Shown piece after piece: positions 25,262 through 33,147 of a stretch of 64,000 nucleotides of DNA. The first letter of the stretch is position 1, and the number at the start of each line of letters is the position of its first letter. The notes beneath the pieces are model-generated. The model did not search any database. It was given only the letters and a program-made list of their open reading frames with translations, and had not been told where the DNA came from. This stretch comes from Corynebacterium breve (lineage in GTDB: Bacteria > Actinomycetota > Actinomycetes > Mycobacteriales > Mycobacteriaceae), in assembly GCF_030252165.1 (NCBI RefSeq), contig NZ_CP126969.1:496001-560000 (forward strand), in the 5' to 3' direction. The position numbers and the translations under genes are program-made.

Positions 25262-26077
25262 GAAGAGCGACGTGAAATAATCGCAGCCATGGGTATCTTC
25301 TCCGGTCGTCATTTCCCCCGTGACATCATTCTGTGGGCAGTGCGATGGTACTGCCGCTACGGGGTGAGCTACCGCGATCTGGAGGAAATGATGACTTCAG
25401 CGGGGCGTGCAGGTCGATCACACCACGATTCTCACCGCTGGGTCCAGAAATACGCCCCTGAGCTGGACAAGCAAACGCGGTGGTACCGGCAGGTACCTGA
25501 CTGGCAGGCCAGTTCCTGGCGGGTGGATGAGACCTATATCCGGGTCGGCAGGTGGTGCTATCTCTATCGGGCGATCACCGCCGGTGGGTATACCCTGGAC
25601 TTTTACCTCTCTCCGAAGCGTAACGTTGCGGCAGCGAAGCGTTTCCTGGCTAAGACCCTGAGGTCAAACGCGTCGGCCGGGTCCCCGCGGGTGATTAATA
25701 CAGATAAGGCACCCTCCCTGGCCAAGGCGATCTCCGAGCTCAAGGAAGAAGGCATCTGTCCACCGACAGTGGAGCACCGTCAGGTGAAATACCTGAACAA
25801 CGTTCTCGAGGGAGATCATGGCCGACTTAAAAGAATCCTGGGGCCGAAGGGAGCGTTCAAAAACCGAATTTCCGCCTACCGGACGTTGAAAGGGATGGAA
25901 GCGATGCATTCATTACGGAAAGGCCAGGGCACGATGTTTGCCTACGGGCACCCGAACCCGGATGCGGTGATCGTCAACCGGGTCTTCGAGACGTCCTGAG
26001 AACGCCCACACGCAGCGGCCATCAGGGAATGAGAAACTGAGTCTTCGCTGCTCTCCACCCAACTTTGCAACAGCACC
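25235..26077 (+). mobile_element. IS6-family insertion sequence, complete (843 bp)
   Basis: Terminal inverted repeats of 20 bp are identical (GGTGCTGTTGCAAAGTTGGG at 25235-25254, its complement at 26058-26077) and enclose one transposase gene. The ends resemble IS6-family ends (…CTGTTGCAAAG). The 8 bases outside each end (GTGCAAAG left, GTGCGGAG right) agree in only 6 positions, so there is no clean target duplication. This suggests rearrangement between copies. Confidence 0.88.
25289..25999 (+). CDS. IS6-family DDE transposase
   Basis: A full-length protein of 236 residues. The DDE triad is Asp80 (WRVDETYI), Asp139 (VINTDKAPS) and Glu174 (NNVLEGDHGRLKR). The N-terminal HTH region (RHFPRDIILWAVRWYCRYGV) is as in IS26/IS6100-like enzymes, and size and motifs suit the corynebacterial IS1628 group. 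It should catalyse replicative or conservative cointegrate formation. The intact frame suggests the element may still be active. Confidence 0.92.
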   Translation: MGIFSGRHFPRDIILWAVRWYCRYGVSYRDLEEMMTSAGRAGRSHHDSHRWVQKYAPELDKQTRWYRQVPDWQASSWRVDETYIRVGRWCYLYRAITAGGYTLDFYLSPKRNVAAAKRFLAKTLRSNASAGSPRVINTDKAPSLAKAISELKEEGICPPTVEHRQVKYLNNVLEGDHGRLKRILGPKGAFKNRISAYRTLKGMEAMHSLRKGQGTMFAYGHPNPDAVIVNRVFETS

Positions 26078-26292
26078 GTGCGGAGAATGTATATCGAACT
26101 GTACTTTTGGCTGTAAAACAGTTTGTCACTAGATTAGAAGCACGGTCAGCCTCGGCGAATGGATCGAACCATACTGCAACCGCCGTCCCGCAAACAGCCT
26201 AACCTCCGAGCTCGAGAATTTTACCGTTAACAAGAATTGACATAGCCCATTTGATCCCCTTGCCCGCTAGGGATAACAAGGAATGCCGATTT

Positions 26293-26628
26293 CTACTTTA
26301 TGGAAGAATGAGCTTTCTTGGAAGAAATTAGGATCATGATAGTTAGAAGTACCACCACGGGTATGCTCACCCAACCAATCAGATCATCATCGGCGAATAG
26401 ACAGATGATTCCGCCGATAAATAGCGGTACACTGCTGATTTTTAAATAGGGAGAGGCGGCTTTGTGACCTTTAAACCACGCTTCTTCACTGGCCAGAAGC
26501 TCCGGGGTTCTGATGCCAATTAGTTTATTTTTGGCCAGGGTCCCCTGACCAGCTTTTATGCCTACCATCAAAACGCAGACCCCAGCAATTAGCCACGTTG
26601 CGGCCATAATAATTGAAAATATAGTCAT
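26293..26628 (-). CDS. SdpI-like membrane protein (putative bacteriocin immunity)
   Basis: A protein of 111 residues with three hydrophobic segments (about 1-22, 60-80, 84-103). NKLIGIRTPELLASEEAWFKGHK, read in two parts, is the characteristic SdpI/YhfL-type loop (G-I-R-T-P, then AW...GHK). SdpI protects Bacillus subtilis from the SDP toxin, so a self-immunity role is plausible here. ATG 26628 overlaps the stop of the upstream small frame (AAATGACT), with AAGGAAAG as ribosome binding site. This part of the window is AT-rich compared with flanking core genes, which suggests transfer. Confidence 0.7.
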   Translation of the reverse strand: MTIFSIIMAATWLIAGVCVLMVGIKAGQGTLAKNKLIGIRTPELLASEEAWFKGHKAASPYLKISSVPLFIGGIICLFADDDLIGWVSIPVVVLLTIMILISSKKAHSSIK

Positions 26629-26939
26629 TTCAATCTTTCCTTGCCCTTAAGTATAGTCATCTTTTCCGAAGAGTTACTTATTATTTCAATCCATTTATCC
26701 CCCAATTTGCAAAGAAAATTCTCTCCTCCGAGCACAAGCAAAAGGCAAGATGTCATTACCAGCCCAAATGAAGGTAGTCCAAAATTATCCATATGGCTAT
26801 ATGGAATAGGACCCCTGATATGAGGAAAAATTTTCGTACCCCGGTGTTTCTAATAGCAAATATTGCCAAAGATAAACATAATTGAAATACAATTGTTCCA
26901 ACAGGAACGAAAAATGTATTACTTAGTGGTTTAAGCTAG
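26625..26939 (-). pseudogene. Broken membrane-protein gene in SDP-like cluster
   Basis: Two short frames together look like one membrane protein. Upstream (about 26939-26756) reads hydrophobic residues such as FFVPVGTIVFQLCLSLAIFA and FFLISGVLFHIAIWIILDYL with no ATG or GTG start, then stops. Downstream (26792-26625, ATG) gives 55 residues with GLVMTSCLLLVLGG. A frameshift somewhere in 26756-26800 would join them into a protein with about three membrane helices. The downstream frame's stop overlaps the SdpI-like start. Alternatively the 55-residue frame is a small gene of its own. Confidence 0.45.
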
Positions 26940-27254
26940 CGTCGGCTTTTTCTGGTAACGGTAAGCGAGAGCTGCCACTCCCCCCACTGTTAGCGCCAGG
27001 AAAACCGGCATACCGGTAATAAAGGTAAGAACCACGCCGATGACAATCAAAGCGGCGTCTACCAGCTGATTTCCCAGGCTGTATTCCTTCCGATCCGAAG
27101 CACGACCCGTTAGCTTTGGCCAAAAAATAACGGCCACCAGGTCTAATGCGCCTAACGTCATTATGAGGGATCCCGGCGTAATGCTACCGAGCAGAAAAAG
27201 CCCGGCCCCCAGTGCCATGATTAATATCCCAACAGCGAATATTCTTCTTTCCAT
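26931..27254 (-). CDS. Small membrane protein of SDP-like cluster
   Basis: A protein of 107 residues with four hydrophobic stretches (about 5-22, 26-45, 66-82, 83-99) and a basic end (YRYQKKPTLA). AGGAAA lies upstream of ATG 27254. It is the first gene of the minus-strand cluster, divergent from the secreted precursor at 27325 across a 70-base gap. No family is recognised. By position it may serve in maturation, export or immunity of the precursor; this is inference only. Confidence 0.6.
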   Translation of the reverse strand: MERRIFAVGILIMALGAGLFLLGSITPGSLIMTLGALDLVAVIFWPKLTGRASDRKEYSLGNQLVDAALIVIGVVLTFITGMPVFLALTVGGVAALAYRYQKKPTLA

Positions 27255-27324
27255 AAAAGTTTCCTGTTCACATGGTAGGAGTAGTGGCTAGATTTAACAT
27301 CTACACACTAACGAAGGAAAAGCA

Positions 27325-27819
27325 ATGATTCAGAAGAAGCTCCTCGCAAGAACGCTCGCACTACCTCTTGCTTTCGCCGTTGCCTTTTCAGGCGGAAATG
27401 CTGCCCTGGCCAACACTTCTTAGGACCACACCCCTATCCCCACAACCCAGGCCAGCGGCACATCCACTGACCACATCGTCACGCCTGACGGCACTGCAAC
27501 CGTCACTGAAGATCTCGAGAACCAAACCATCACAGTTATTGATGAAACTGGACAAAAGGCAGTCTTCGATCGAGCTGAAATCCTGGACATGGCCGCCCAC
27601 ATCTCCACGAGCTAGCAGGCCAGTCGCATGGCGACAACCGTCTCTGTAAGTGAGGGAACGCGTACATACCTGTGCAACCTCTTCGCTGGCACAGCTGCCG
27701 CATCCCAGAGCTGGGCTTGGCAGACCGCCCCTGCGATCGCGAAGGTTCACCCTGGAGTTCGCCTAGTTGTAGCAGGTGGACAAATCGCTTTCTGGGCTTT
27801 CATTACCACTAAGTGCTAA
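27325..27819 (+). pseudogene. Secreted SDP-like bacteriocin precursor with two in-frame TAG
   Basis: Reading from ATG 27325 (AAGGA 8 bases upstream) gives 164 codons broken only by TAG at 27421-27423 and 27613-27615. Codons 1-31 make a classical signal peptide (MIQKKLLARTLALPLAFAVA, ending AALA). The middle is a hydrophilic pro-region (GTATVTEDLENQTITVIDET). The C-terminal part, after MATTVSVSEGTRT, has a Cys pair bracketing a hydrophobic Ala/Gly/Trp-rich stretch (LCNLFAGTAAASQSWAWQT, ending TTKC). This layout (signal, pro-region, hydrophobic Cys-bounded peptide) and the neighbouring SdpI-like gene suggest an SDP-type toxin precursor. Both stops fit CAG to TAG changes. I call a pseudogene unless TAG is read through. 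Confidence 0.6.
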
Positions 27820-27865
27820 CCCCCTAAAGAGTGCCGCGGATAAAAGGCATCAACACAAACCCAAG

Positions 27866-28364
27866 GGTGCTGTTGCAAAGTTGGGTGGAGAACCGCGAAC
27901 ACTCCTTTCTTCGTCGCCCGGCCGGCATTATGGCCCAGCCTGCTTAGGCAGTCTCGAAGGTGCTGTTGCAGCTACGGCCAAAGCGTCCGCGATGACACGC
28001 TGGCACACCATCACCGACGCTGGAAACCGCACCGGCGACTTCAAACCGGTGACGCTGAACAGCCTCAGCACCATCACGCACGATTTGCTGGTGATGGATG
28101 TGGCGGTGACCTACGCAGCGATAGGCGCAGGCGTGGTGCCTGAGCGCATCATGCGGTGGGCAGACCGAGGAAAAGTGAGCACGCGATACGTCATCGGAGC
28201 CAATTATTTTCCAGACTTGATTGTGGGTGCACGCGGCCGAAAAGACTCCAACCTGCTGACCGCGTCGCACCGCACGCGCCTGTCCTACACCGGCGCGTGG
28301 CGCACCCGCGACAAGGCCAGCACGACTGAGCTGCGCGAGCTGTATCCAACTTTGCAACAGCACC
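27866..28364. mobile_element. 499-bp segment bounded by IS6-type inverted repeats
   Basis: The left end at 27866-27885 is identical to the 20-bp repeat of the IS at 25235. The right end at 28346-28364 matches 19 bases in inverse orientation. The first 100 bases resemble a diverged copy of the inside of the IS right end (GTGGAGA..CGCGAA.ACTC, then GTCTCGAAG). The rest is not transposase. It is a remnant or passenger segment; flanking 8-mers differ. Confidence 0.6.
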
Positions 28365-28441
28365 GATCGACATGCTTCATGAAAAATATGACATTCTCGC
28401 AGGCAATAAAAACACCCGGCGGAGCCAGTACTCACATTTAA
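27992..28441 (+). pseudogene. Fragment of a MerR/excisionase-like HTH protein inside IS ends
   Basis: An open frame of 149 codons beginning MTRWHTITDAGN. The segment AVTYAAIGAGVVPERIMRWA and DRGKVSTRYVI looks like a MerR-type helix-turn-helix with a following wing. The frame then runs through the right IS end (LYPTLQQH) and into flanking DNA, so the native C-terminus is missing. No function can be assigned. Confidence 0.4.
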
Positions 28442-29325
28442 CGACCTATATTACGTGGCTTCACGAGAAATACGGATTCGAGCTCGAACTTCGGGCGGCG
28501 TTGCCGTACATCGCGGATCATGCGGCGGTACAGAACTACATTGATGCTCACGAGGGTCAGAAGAAGCCGTCCAGTCTGCAACAGGAACTCAGGGTCCTCA
28601 CTCGGCTGGTGCGACGCCTCAAGGAATGCTGGGGCGATGCTTCAATATCTCATGAGTCTGTGCATCGCTGGATCCCGGAACCTTATGGCCTGGGGCAGCC
28701 GCCTCAGTCTCTGCCATACACGATGCGCGAGTTGCGAGGGGTCGTGGACTGGGTCAATACTCAACCGACGCCCTACTCACAGCGCCGTGCTGCCTCGATC
28801 GTCGCTCTCGCCCTCGGTGCCGGTGTCACGATCAGTGAAATGACCGACGTCACCTACGACGACGTGACGGCTCACGCGCACGCCATCATCGTGTTCACGC
28901 GTGGTGCTCGAGGCACGCGGAGTCGCCATGTCCCCGTGACTGCGCCCTGGGACGCGGTGCTCTCAGACGTCATTCATTACAGACCATCCGGTCACACGGA
29001 CTCCTCTCCGATCGTCGCATCCCGGCGTGGAACTATCACCCAGCAACCACCAACCAGGGTTATCAGGAAGTTTATTGAGCGCAGTAGGGCCACTGGTAAT
29101 GGCCGCGCTCCCGTTATCGGACGGCTACGGCACGCGTGGGTGATTGGACATGCCCGTCACCGTGTTCCCTTCGAGCTTCTTAACCACGCCGCCGGCATCA
29201 ACCGAGGTCTCGGCCGCGCCTACAAACGCACCCTCATCTCCATTGGGGTGATGAGTGAGGACGAATATGACGCTTGGCAACATGACGCTGCACCCGCTGA
29301 CTACCCGCCACTGACTGCGCTGTAG
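28372..29325 (+). CDS. Degenerate tyrosine recombinase-like protein
   Basis: A protein of 317 residues. An N-terminal SAM-like region (about 10-90, with SLQQELRVLTRLVRRLKEC) and a catalytic-like domain are seen. Box I reads GAGVTISEM where integrases have G-x-x-R-x-S-E; Thr153 replaces the catalytic Arg. Box II is recognisable as RLRHAWVIGHARHRVPFELL with a later NHAAG, and a Tyr follows in GRAYKR. The missing box I Arg makes strand exchange doubtful. The start lies 8 bases after an IS6 end, so the true N-terminus may be lost. It is followed by a DDE-like gene with which it appears paired. Confidence 0.6.
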   Translation: MLHEKYDILAGNKNTRRSQYSHLTTYITWLHEKYGFELELRAALPYIADHAAVQNYIDAHEGQKKPSSLQQELRVLTRLVRRLKECWGDASISHESVHRWIPEPYGLGQPPQSLPYTMRELRGVVDWVNTQPTPYSQRRAASIVALALGAGVTISEMTDVTYDDVTAHAHAIIVFTRGARGTRSRHVPVTAPWDAVLSDVIHYRPSGHTDSSPIVASRRGTITQQPPTRVIRKFIERSRATGNGRAPVIGRLRHAWVIGHARHRVPFELLNHAAGINRGLGRAYKRTLISIGVMSEDEYDAWQHDAAPADYPPLTAL

Positions 29326-29376
29326 TACCCGACACCCTCAAAAGATCATCCCCGCCCGAGAAAGGAGGTGAACCAC

Positions 29377-31140
29377 ATGAGATCAACGATCACACCGTTG
29401 CCGCGGCCACTCTTTCGTATAGACGCGGAACAAGTCAGACGTTTCGGTGCCATCGTCGACGGGGCCGGGGCGTGTGACTTGTTAGCGCAGTGGCGTGCCG
29501 AGGACGGTTATGATCCCAGCCGGGGTGGGCGGCCTGCGGTCGTGTCTGATCGCGCAATACTCATCATTTTTCTCATCGTGGTTACCTCCGGAAAACCGCT
29601 GCACCTCCAACAATGCACTGACTTACTGACTGATCCGGACACCACTGATAAAGCGCTGGAGTCGCTGGGCCTGCCTGCGCGTAGAGAGGCGCGCGCCCTC
29701 GGCGACGCCTATGAGATCACCTCGCAGCGCTGGTACAACAGGTTGTGGCGAGCGTTGAAACGAGTGCTTCAGCCCATTGATCCTTTCAATGACCTCCCGC
29801 ATTGGCGCAGGCTCACCAAGAAGGAATATGACGCGATCATGGCTGAGCACGACGAGGACCGCGAGAAACTGTGCTGGGCTAGAGCGACGGAGTTCTTCAA
29901 CAGGCTCATTGCGGCGTCGATGGAGGAACTGCCCCAGCACTACCGCGACAACTGGTCCGGTGACCTCGCTGTGGACGGCACGTTCATTGCCGGCTCCCAG
30001 CGCGGAACGCGCAAGGACCTGCGTCCAGATGATCTTGTCTCCAGTGCCCCTGAGGGAGGGTGGCACGTGCGTGACGGCGACCATAAGGGCACCCGGGCAG
30101 CGCTGGCAAAAACCAAGGACGAGGTGCGATGGGGTTACGAAGCCACCCTTGTCGCTGGCGTGATGACTGATCAAGGACAGCATGGCCAACCGCATCTGAT
30201 TCACGCCATGTCCATGGACAGGCCCGGTCATGACCCGGCTGTCCGCGCCCTGGAGGCCATTCGGCATCTCATAGGTAACGACGACGTGCATAAGGGCATC
30301 ATTGTCGGTGAGAGAGCCTATTTCCCTAATGCGAGAGTAGAGAACTACCACGAGCCACTGCGTCATGCGGGGTACACGCTGGTGGGTGACTACCCCGAGG
30401 ACAAGCTGGGCAAAACCCATGAGTTCGAGTCGATGAAACTGGTGGAGGGCGAGTGGTATTGCCCGGCCCTTCCGGATCATCTCATTCACGCCACGGAAGA
30501 TAAGCAGGCTGGGCGCATCGACCAGGAGACTTATGACGACCGTATCGAGCGGCGGCGCTTGTACGCGATGCGTCGTAAAGGTGCCGACGACACGGATACG
30601 TCGATGGCGTTCATGTGTCCGGCCCGGGGATCAGGCAAGACGGTCTACTGTCCGCGCGCTCAAAATTCAGAGCGTGGTGACGCCAAGAAGAAGAGGCTGC
30701 CCCGCATTCTCCCGGCCCAGCTGCCGAAGGATCGTCGTAAGTGCTGTGACAATTCGACGTCGGTGAGCATTCCTCACAGCGAGGGGATGAAGTATCGTCA
30801 GACCGGGCCGGCATATCAGACTGCGGAGTGGCGGGAGATATTCGCAACCTTCCGTAACGTCATCGAGACGCGTAACGCTCTCCTTAAGAACGGCCGGGGT
30901 GCCTCCATTGGTGATCACACTCGTCGTCTGGTGCGTGGCTTCGCTGCCGCGTGGATGTTCACCGCGCTGGGGGTCATTAGCGTGATCCTCTCCTTGATCG
31001 CGCAGTTCCTGCACCGGGTAGCGGCTAACCTCACGGCGCCGCCGCCGGTGACGACACCGCCATCTCCGCCCGGTACGTCGTCGCCGGTGGGGAAACCTCA
31101 TGGGCCTCCGCACGATACGTCCGACGGGATGGCGGCCTAA
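29377..31140 (+). CDS. DDE-like transposase of a two-gene element
   Basis: A protein of 587 residues from ATG 29377; AAAGGAGG lies 8 bases upstream, a near-ideal ribosome binding site, so I prefer it to GTG 29368. An RNase H-like core can be traced: Asp200 in LAVDGTFIAG, Glu312 in IIVGERAYFPN (where a second Asp is expected), and Glu497 in NVIETRNALLKN. A C-terminal membrane-like stretch (AAAWMFTALGVISVILSLIA) and a Pro-rich tail are odd for a transposase. It lies 51 bases after the recombinase-like gene. The family name is not certain. Confidence 0.55.
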   Translation: MRSTITPLPRPLFRIDAEQVRRFGAIVDGAGACDLLAQWRAEDGYDPSRGGRPAVVSDRAILIIFLIVVTSGKPLHLQQCTDLLTDPDTTDKALESLGLPARREARALGDAYEITSQRWYNRLWRALKRVLQPIDPFNDLPHWRRLTKKEYDAIMAEHDEDREKLCWARATEFFNRLIAASMEELPQHYRDNWSGDLAVDGTFIAGSQRGTRKDLRPDDLVSSAPEGGWHVRDGDHKGTRAALAKTKDEVRWGYEATLVAGVMTDQGQHGQPHLIHAMSMDRPGHDPAVRALEAIRHLIGNDDVHKGIIVGERAYFPNARVENYHEPLRHAGYTLVGDYPEDKLGKTHEFESMKLVEGEWYCPALPDHLIHATEDKQAGRIDQETYDDRIERRRLYAMRRKGADDTDTSMAFMCPARGSGKTVYCPRAQNSERGDAKKKRLPRILPAQLPKDRRKCCDNSTSVSIPHSEGMKYRQTGPAYQTAEWREIFATFRNVIETRNALLKNGRGASIGDHTRRLVRGFAAAWMFTALGVISVILSLIAQFLHRVAANLTAPPPVTTPPSPPGTSSPVGKPHGPPHDTSDGMAA

Positions 31141-31524
31141 ACGTGAAGAATTACATGTTTGAACCCGACCACCAGCGATCCCGTGGAGTGCTGGTGATCT
31201 GCCATGCCCGCAAGTGGAGCGAGGCGGTGTAAGGGGGCCGTGAAGCTGCCTGGAGGGGCGGTCGAGCCCCGGGGCAAGAGATAAAAACAAACGATCCCCG
31301 CTGAAAATCAGCGGGGATCGTTCATCTCTAGCAGTTTCCCAAACGATTTTTGGGGTGTAACCCAAAACCGTCCCATTGCGGAGAGGGGCCTTTTTTCGTA
31401 TTCATATGACGTTTATGCCACATTGCCTCCTAGAACAGAGAAAAAGACATATCTTTTAGATATAATTTGAATCAGCAGTCAATTTTCCGAGTTTTAGTCA
31501 GCTCAAGTCAGAGGAGAAAGAGCA
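31141..31524. other. Intergenic region closing the accessory island
   Basis: No gene is seen. It holds a small hairpin CACCAGC/GCTGGTG near 31171-31196, a strong terminator at 31290-31322, and an AT-rich stretch (31395-31500) likely to hold the promoter of the gene at 31525. I found no repeat of the tRNA 3' end here, so no right attachment site is defined. Confidence 0.5.
31290..31322. terminator. Strong terminator hairpin
   Basis: Perfect 15-bp stem with AAA loop (AACGATCCCCGCTGA / TCAGCGGGGATCGTT). The A-rich run before it and only TT after suggest it may work best on the minus strand. Confidence 0.75.
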
Positions 31525-31737
31525 ATGTCACGCACGCGCCAAGTCATCCTTATCTTTGCATTGATCGGTATCTTGATGGGTATCTTCGCGGCATTCCATA
31601 ACATGCAGACCGGTGAGGTTGGCTGGAATACGGCATTTACCGTTATTCAAACCATCGTAGGCATCGTCTTGGCAGTTATGGTGGCAAATGATTCCAACCA
31701 GGATCATGTAGATCATGGTCACGGCCACGACGTGTAA
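31525..31737 (+). CDS. Small membrane protein with His-rich tail
   Basis: A protein of 70 residues, ATG preceded by GGAGAAAG. Two hydrophobic helices (about 7-24 and 36-54) are followed by a tail rich in His and Asp (DHVDHGHGHDV) that could bind metal ions. No family is recognised. A terminator follows immediately. The low-GC upstream region and monocistronic layout suggest separate control. Confidence 0.65.
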   Translation: MSRTRQVILIFALIGILMGIFAAFHNMQTGEVGWNTAFTVIQTIVGIVLAVMVANDSNQDHVDHGHGHDV

Positions 31738-31764
31738 AAACTCCCCACTTTCTCAGTGACGTGC

Positions 31765-31797
31765 CCTCGCCAGATACCATTCTGGCGGGGGTTTTCT
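31765..31797 (+). terminator. Rho-independent terminator
   Basis: Stem CGCCAGA / TCTGGCG with loop TACCAT and a GGGGTTTTC tail. Confidence 0.85.
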
Positions 31798-31849
31798 TGA
31801 TGACGAACCAGATTGAAAGGCAGCACCCCACCGAGGACTTTCGAGGACT

Positions 31850-31996
31850 TTGAACGTAGGCGGGCAGGCTGAAGGAATCGTCGTAAAGCTCCCGGGCCAG
31901 CGTTCGGAAAAGCTTAACTACCTAGTCACGAAATCGAAATCCCGTGACTGGGTTGCGTATTTCTCGGGTGGGGTGGATGAGCTAACCGAGATTTAG
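31850..31996 (+). CDS. Small open frame or 3' gene remnant
   Basis: A 48-codon frame that may begin at TTG 31850 and has a natural-looking composition (GQAEGIVVKLPGQRSEKL, then SRDWVAYFSGGVDELTEI). No ATG or GTG start lies ahead before a stop, so it could be the remnant of a longer gene. Its end overlaps the end of the mycolyltransferase gene on the other strand. No family recognised. Confidence 0.3.
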   Translation: MNVGGQAEGIVVKLPGQRSEKLNYLVTKSKSRDWVAYFSGGVDELTEI

Positions 31997-33147
31997 TACA
32001 GAGCCGGTTTCACGTGGTCCCAAGCTGGCTGAAGGTGCTCAAGGAATGTAATCCAGTTGTGGGCACCATGGTCGCTGTAATCGACGCGGTGATGTGTCAT
32101 GCCTTCGCTACGCATCGAGGCATCGAGATCCTTGGTACACGATAGGACGCCGGCTTCAAGCATGACGCCGTTGGACATGCTAAACGGGCTTTCTTGCTTG
32201 TCGTACAGTGCGCGCTCTTCTCGGGTGAGGGCACCATTTCCCGTAGAGAGGTACACCGCTTGGTTGCGGAGCCCTTTCGGACTGAGCACGGTGTCGTGGG
32301 AAATCCAATCCTCGGACTTAAACGGGCCCCACAAGTTGTCTGTGCTGGCTCCTCGTGAGGTCACGATAAGGCTGACCATCTGGCTACCGATCGGACTAGT
32401 TGGTGAGTAGCAGCCCGAGAGTCCGAAAACACCATCGAAGACATCGGGATTGTCATTAGCAAGATGGACTGCTGCGTTCGCCCCCATAGAAAGACCGCCG
32501 ATCCCTCGCTTGCCGTTGAAATTCAGCTCTTCCTCTGCTTCGAGAAGTGGTGCGAGTTCATCGACGATAAACGTTTCCCACTTGTTCACACCAAGCTCGG
32601 GGTCTGGCTTTTGCCAGTCGGCGTAAAGCGAGCCTCGGGCTTCGGTAGGCATCACAAGTGTCACATTTTCTGCACCGAAGACTCTATCGATGTCTCTTCT
32701 TTGTACGTGCCAACCACTTTCGTATTCCGCATTGATGCCATCCAACATGTACACCATAGGCGCCGGGGCATCCGTGTCGGCCGAGCGGTAAATCTGCACA
32801 GAGACGTTGCGCTTCATTGCTGGAGAAGCAATGGTCCAACGCTCCCAGCGACTCCCAGCAGTCACTTGCTTATCGACGATTTCCGTGGTCGTGATCGACT
32901 CATCGATGGTTTTGGGGTACTCGTCGGAAAGCTCAACGTTGAATTCGGGCATCGGGATCTGGGATGACCCCATGAGTGCTAGCGCACCAGTGCCTGTGTT
33001 TATGGAGGATTGAGAGGAATCTGAGTTCTGACTGGATGCATCGACGATGTCGCGGTAAATATCGGCGGTGGCAACAGCTGGGGTCCAGGACAGTGCCGCG
33101 ACACAAGCTGTCGCGGTGACGATGTGACGCAAGTGATTGTTGTTCAT
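31993..33147 (-). CDS. Secreted mycolyltransferase (Ag85/Cmt family)
   Basis: A protein of 384 residues with a signal peptide (MNNNHLRHIVTATACVAALS, then AVATA) and an alpha/beta-hydrolase esterase domain. The nucleophile elbow GGLSMGAN has Ser220. YMLDGINAEYESGWH is the oxyanion/substrate region of antigen 85 and corynomycolyltransferases, and HGAHNWITFLEHL holds the catalytic His. It should transfer corynomycolic acid between trehalose monocorynomycolate molecules or to arabinogalactan in the outer envelope. Divergent from the secreted protease gene. Which Cmt paralogue it is cannot be decided here. Confidence 0.88.
   Translation of the reverse strand: MNNNHLRHIVTATACVAALSWTPAVATADIYRDIVDASSQNSDSSQSSINTGTGALALMGSSQIPMPEFNVELSDEYPKTIDESITTTEIVDKQVTAGSRWERWTIASPAMKRNVSVQIYRSADTDAPAPMVYMLDGINAEYESGWHVQRRDIDRVFGAENVTLVMPTEARGSLYADWQKPDPELGVNKWETFIVDELAPLLEAEEELNFNGKRGIGGLSMGANAAVHLANDNPDVFDGVFGLSGCYSPTSPIGSQMVSLIVTSRGASTDNLWGPFKSEDWISHDTVLSPKGLRNQAVYLSTGNGALTREERALYDKQESPFSMSNGVMLEAGVLSCTKDLDASMRSEGMTHHRVDYSDHGAHNWITFLEHLQPAWDHVKPALY

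Noticed and set aside
27388..27750. Antisense frame of 120 codons across the precursor gene
   Set aside because: The plus-strand frame has a signal peptide and ribosome binding site; the antisense frame has neither and is a shadow.
27325..27819. TAG as pyrrolysine codon
   Set aside because: Other genes in the window end in TAG normally (for example prfB and ftsE), and no pyl genes are seen; decay by CAG to TAG is simpler.
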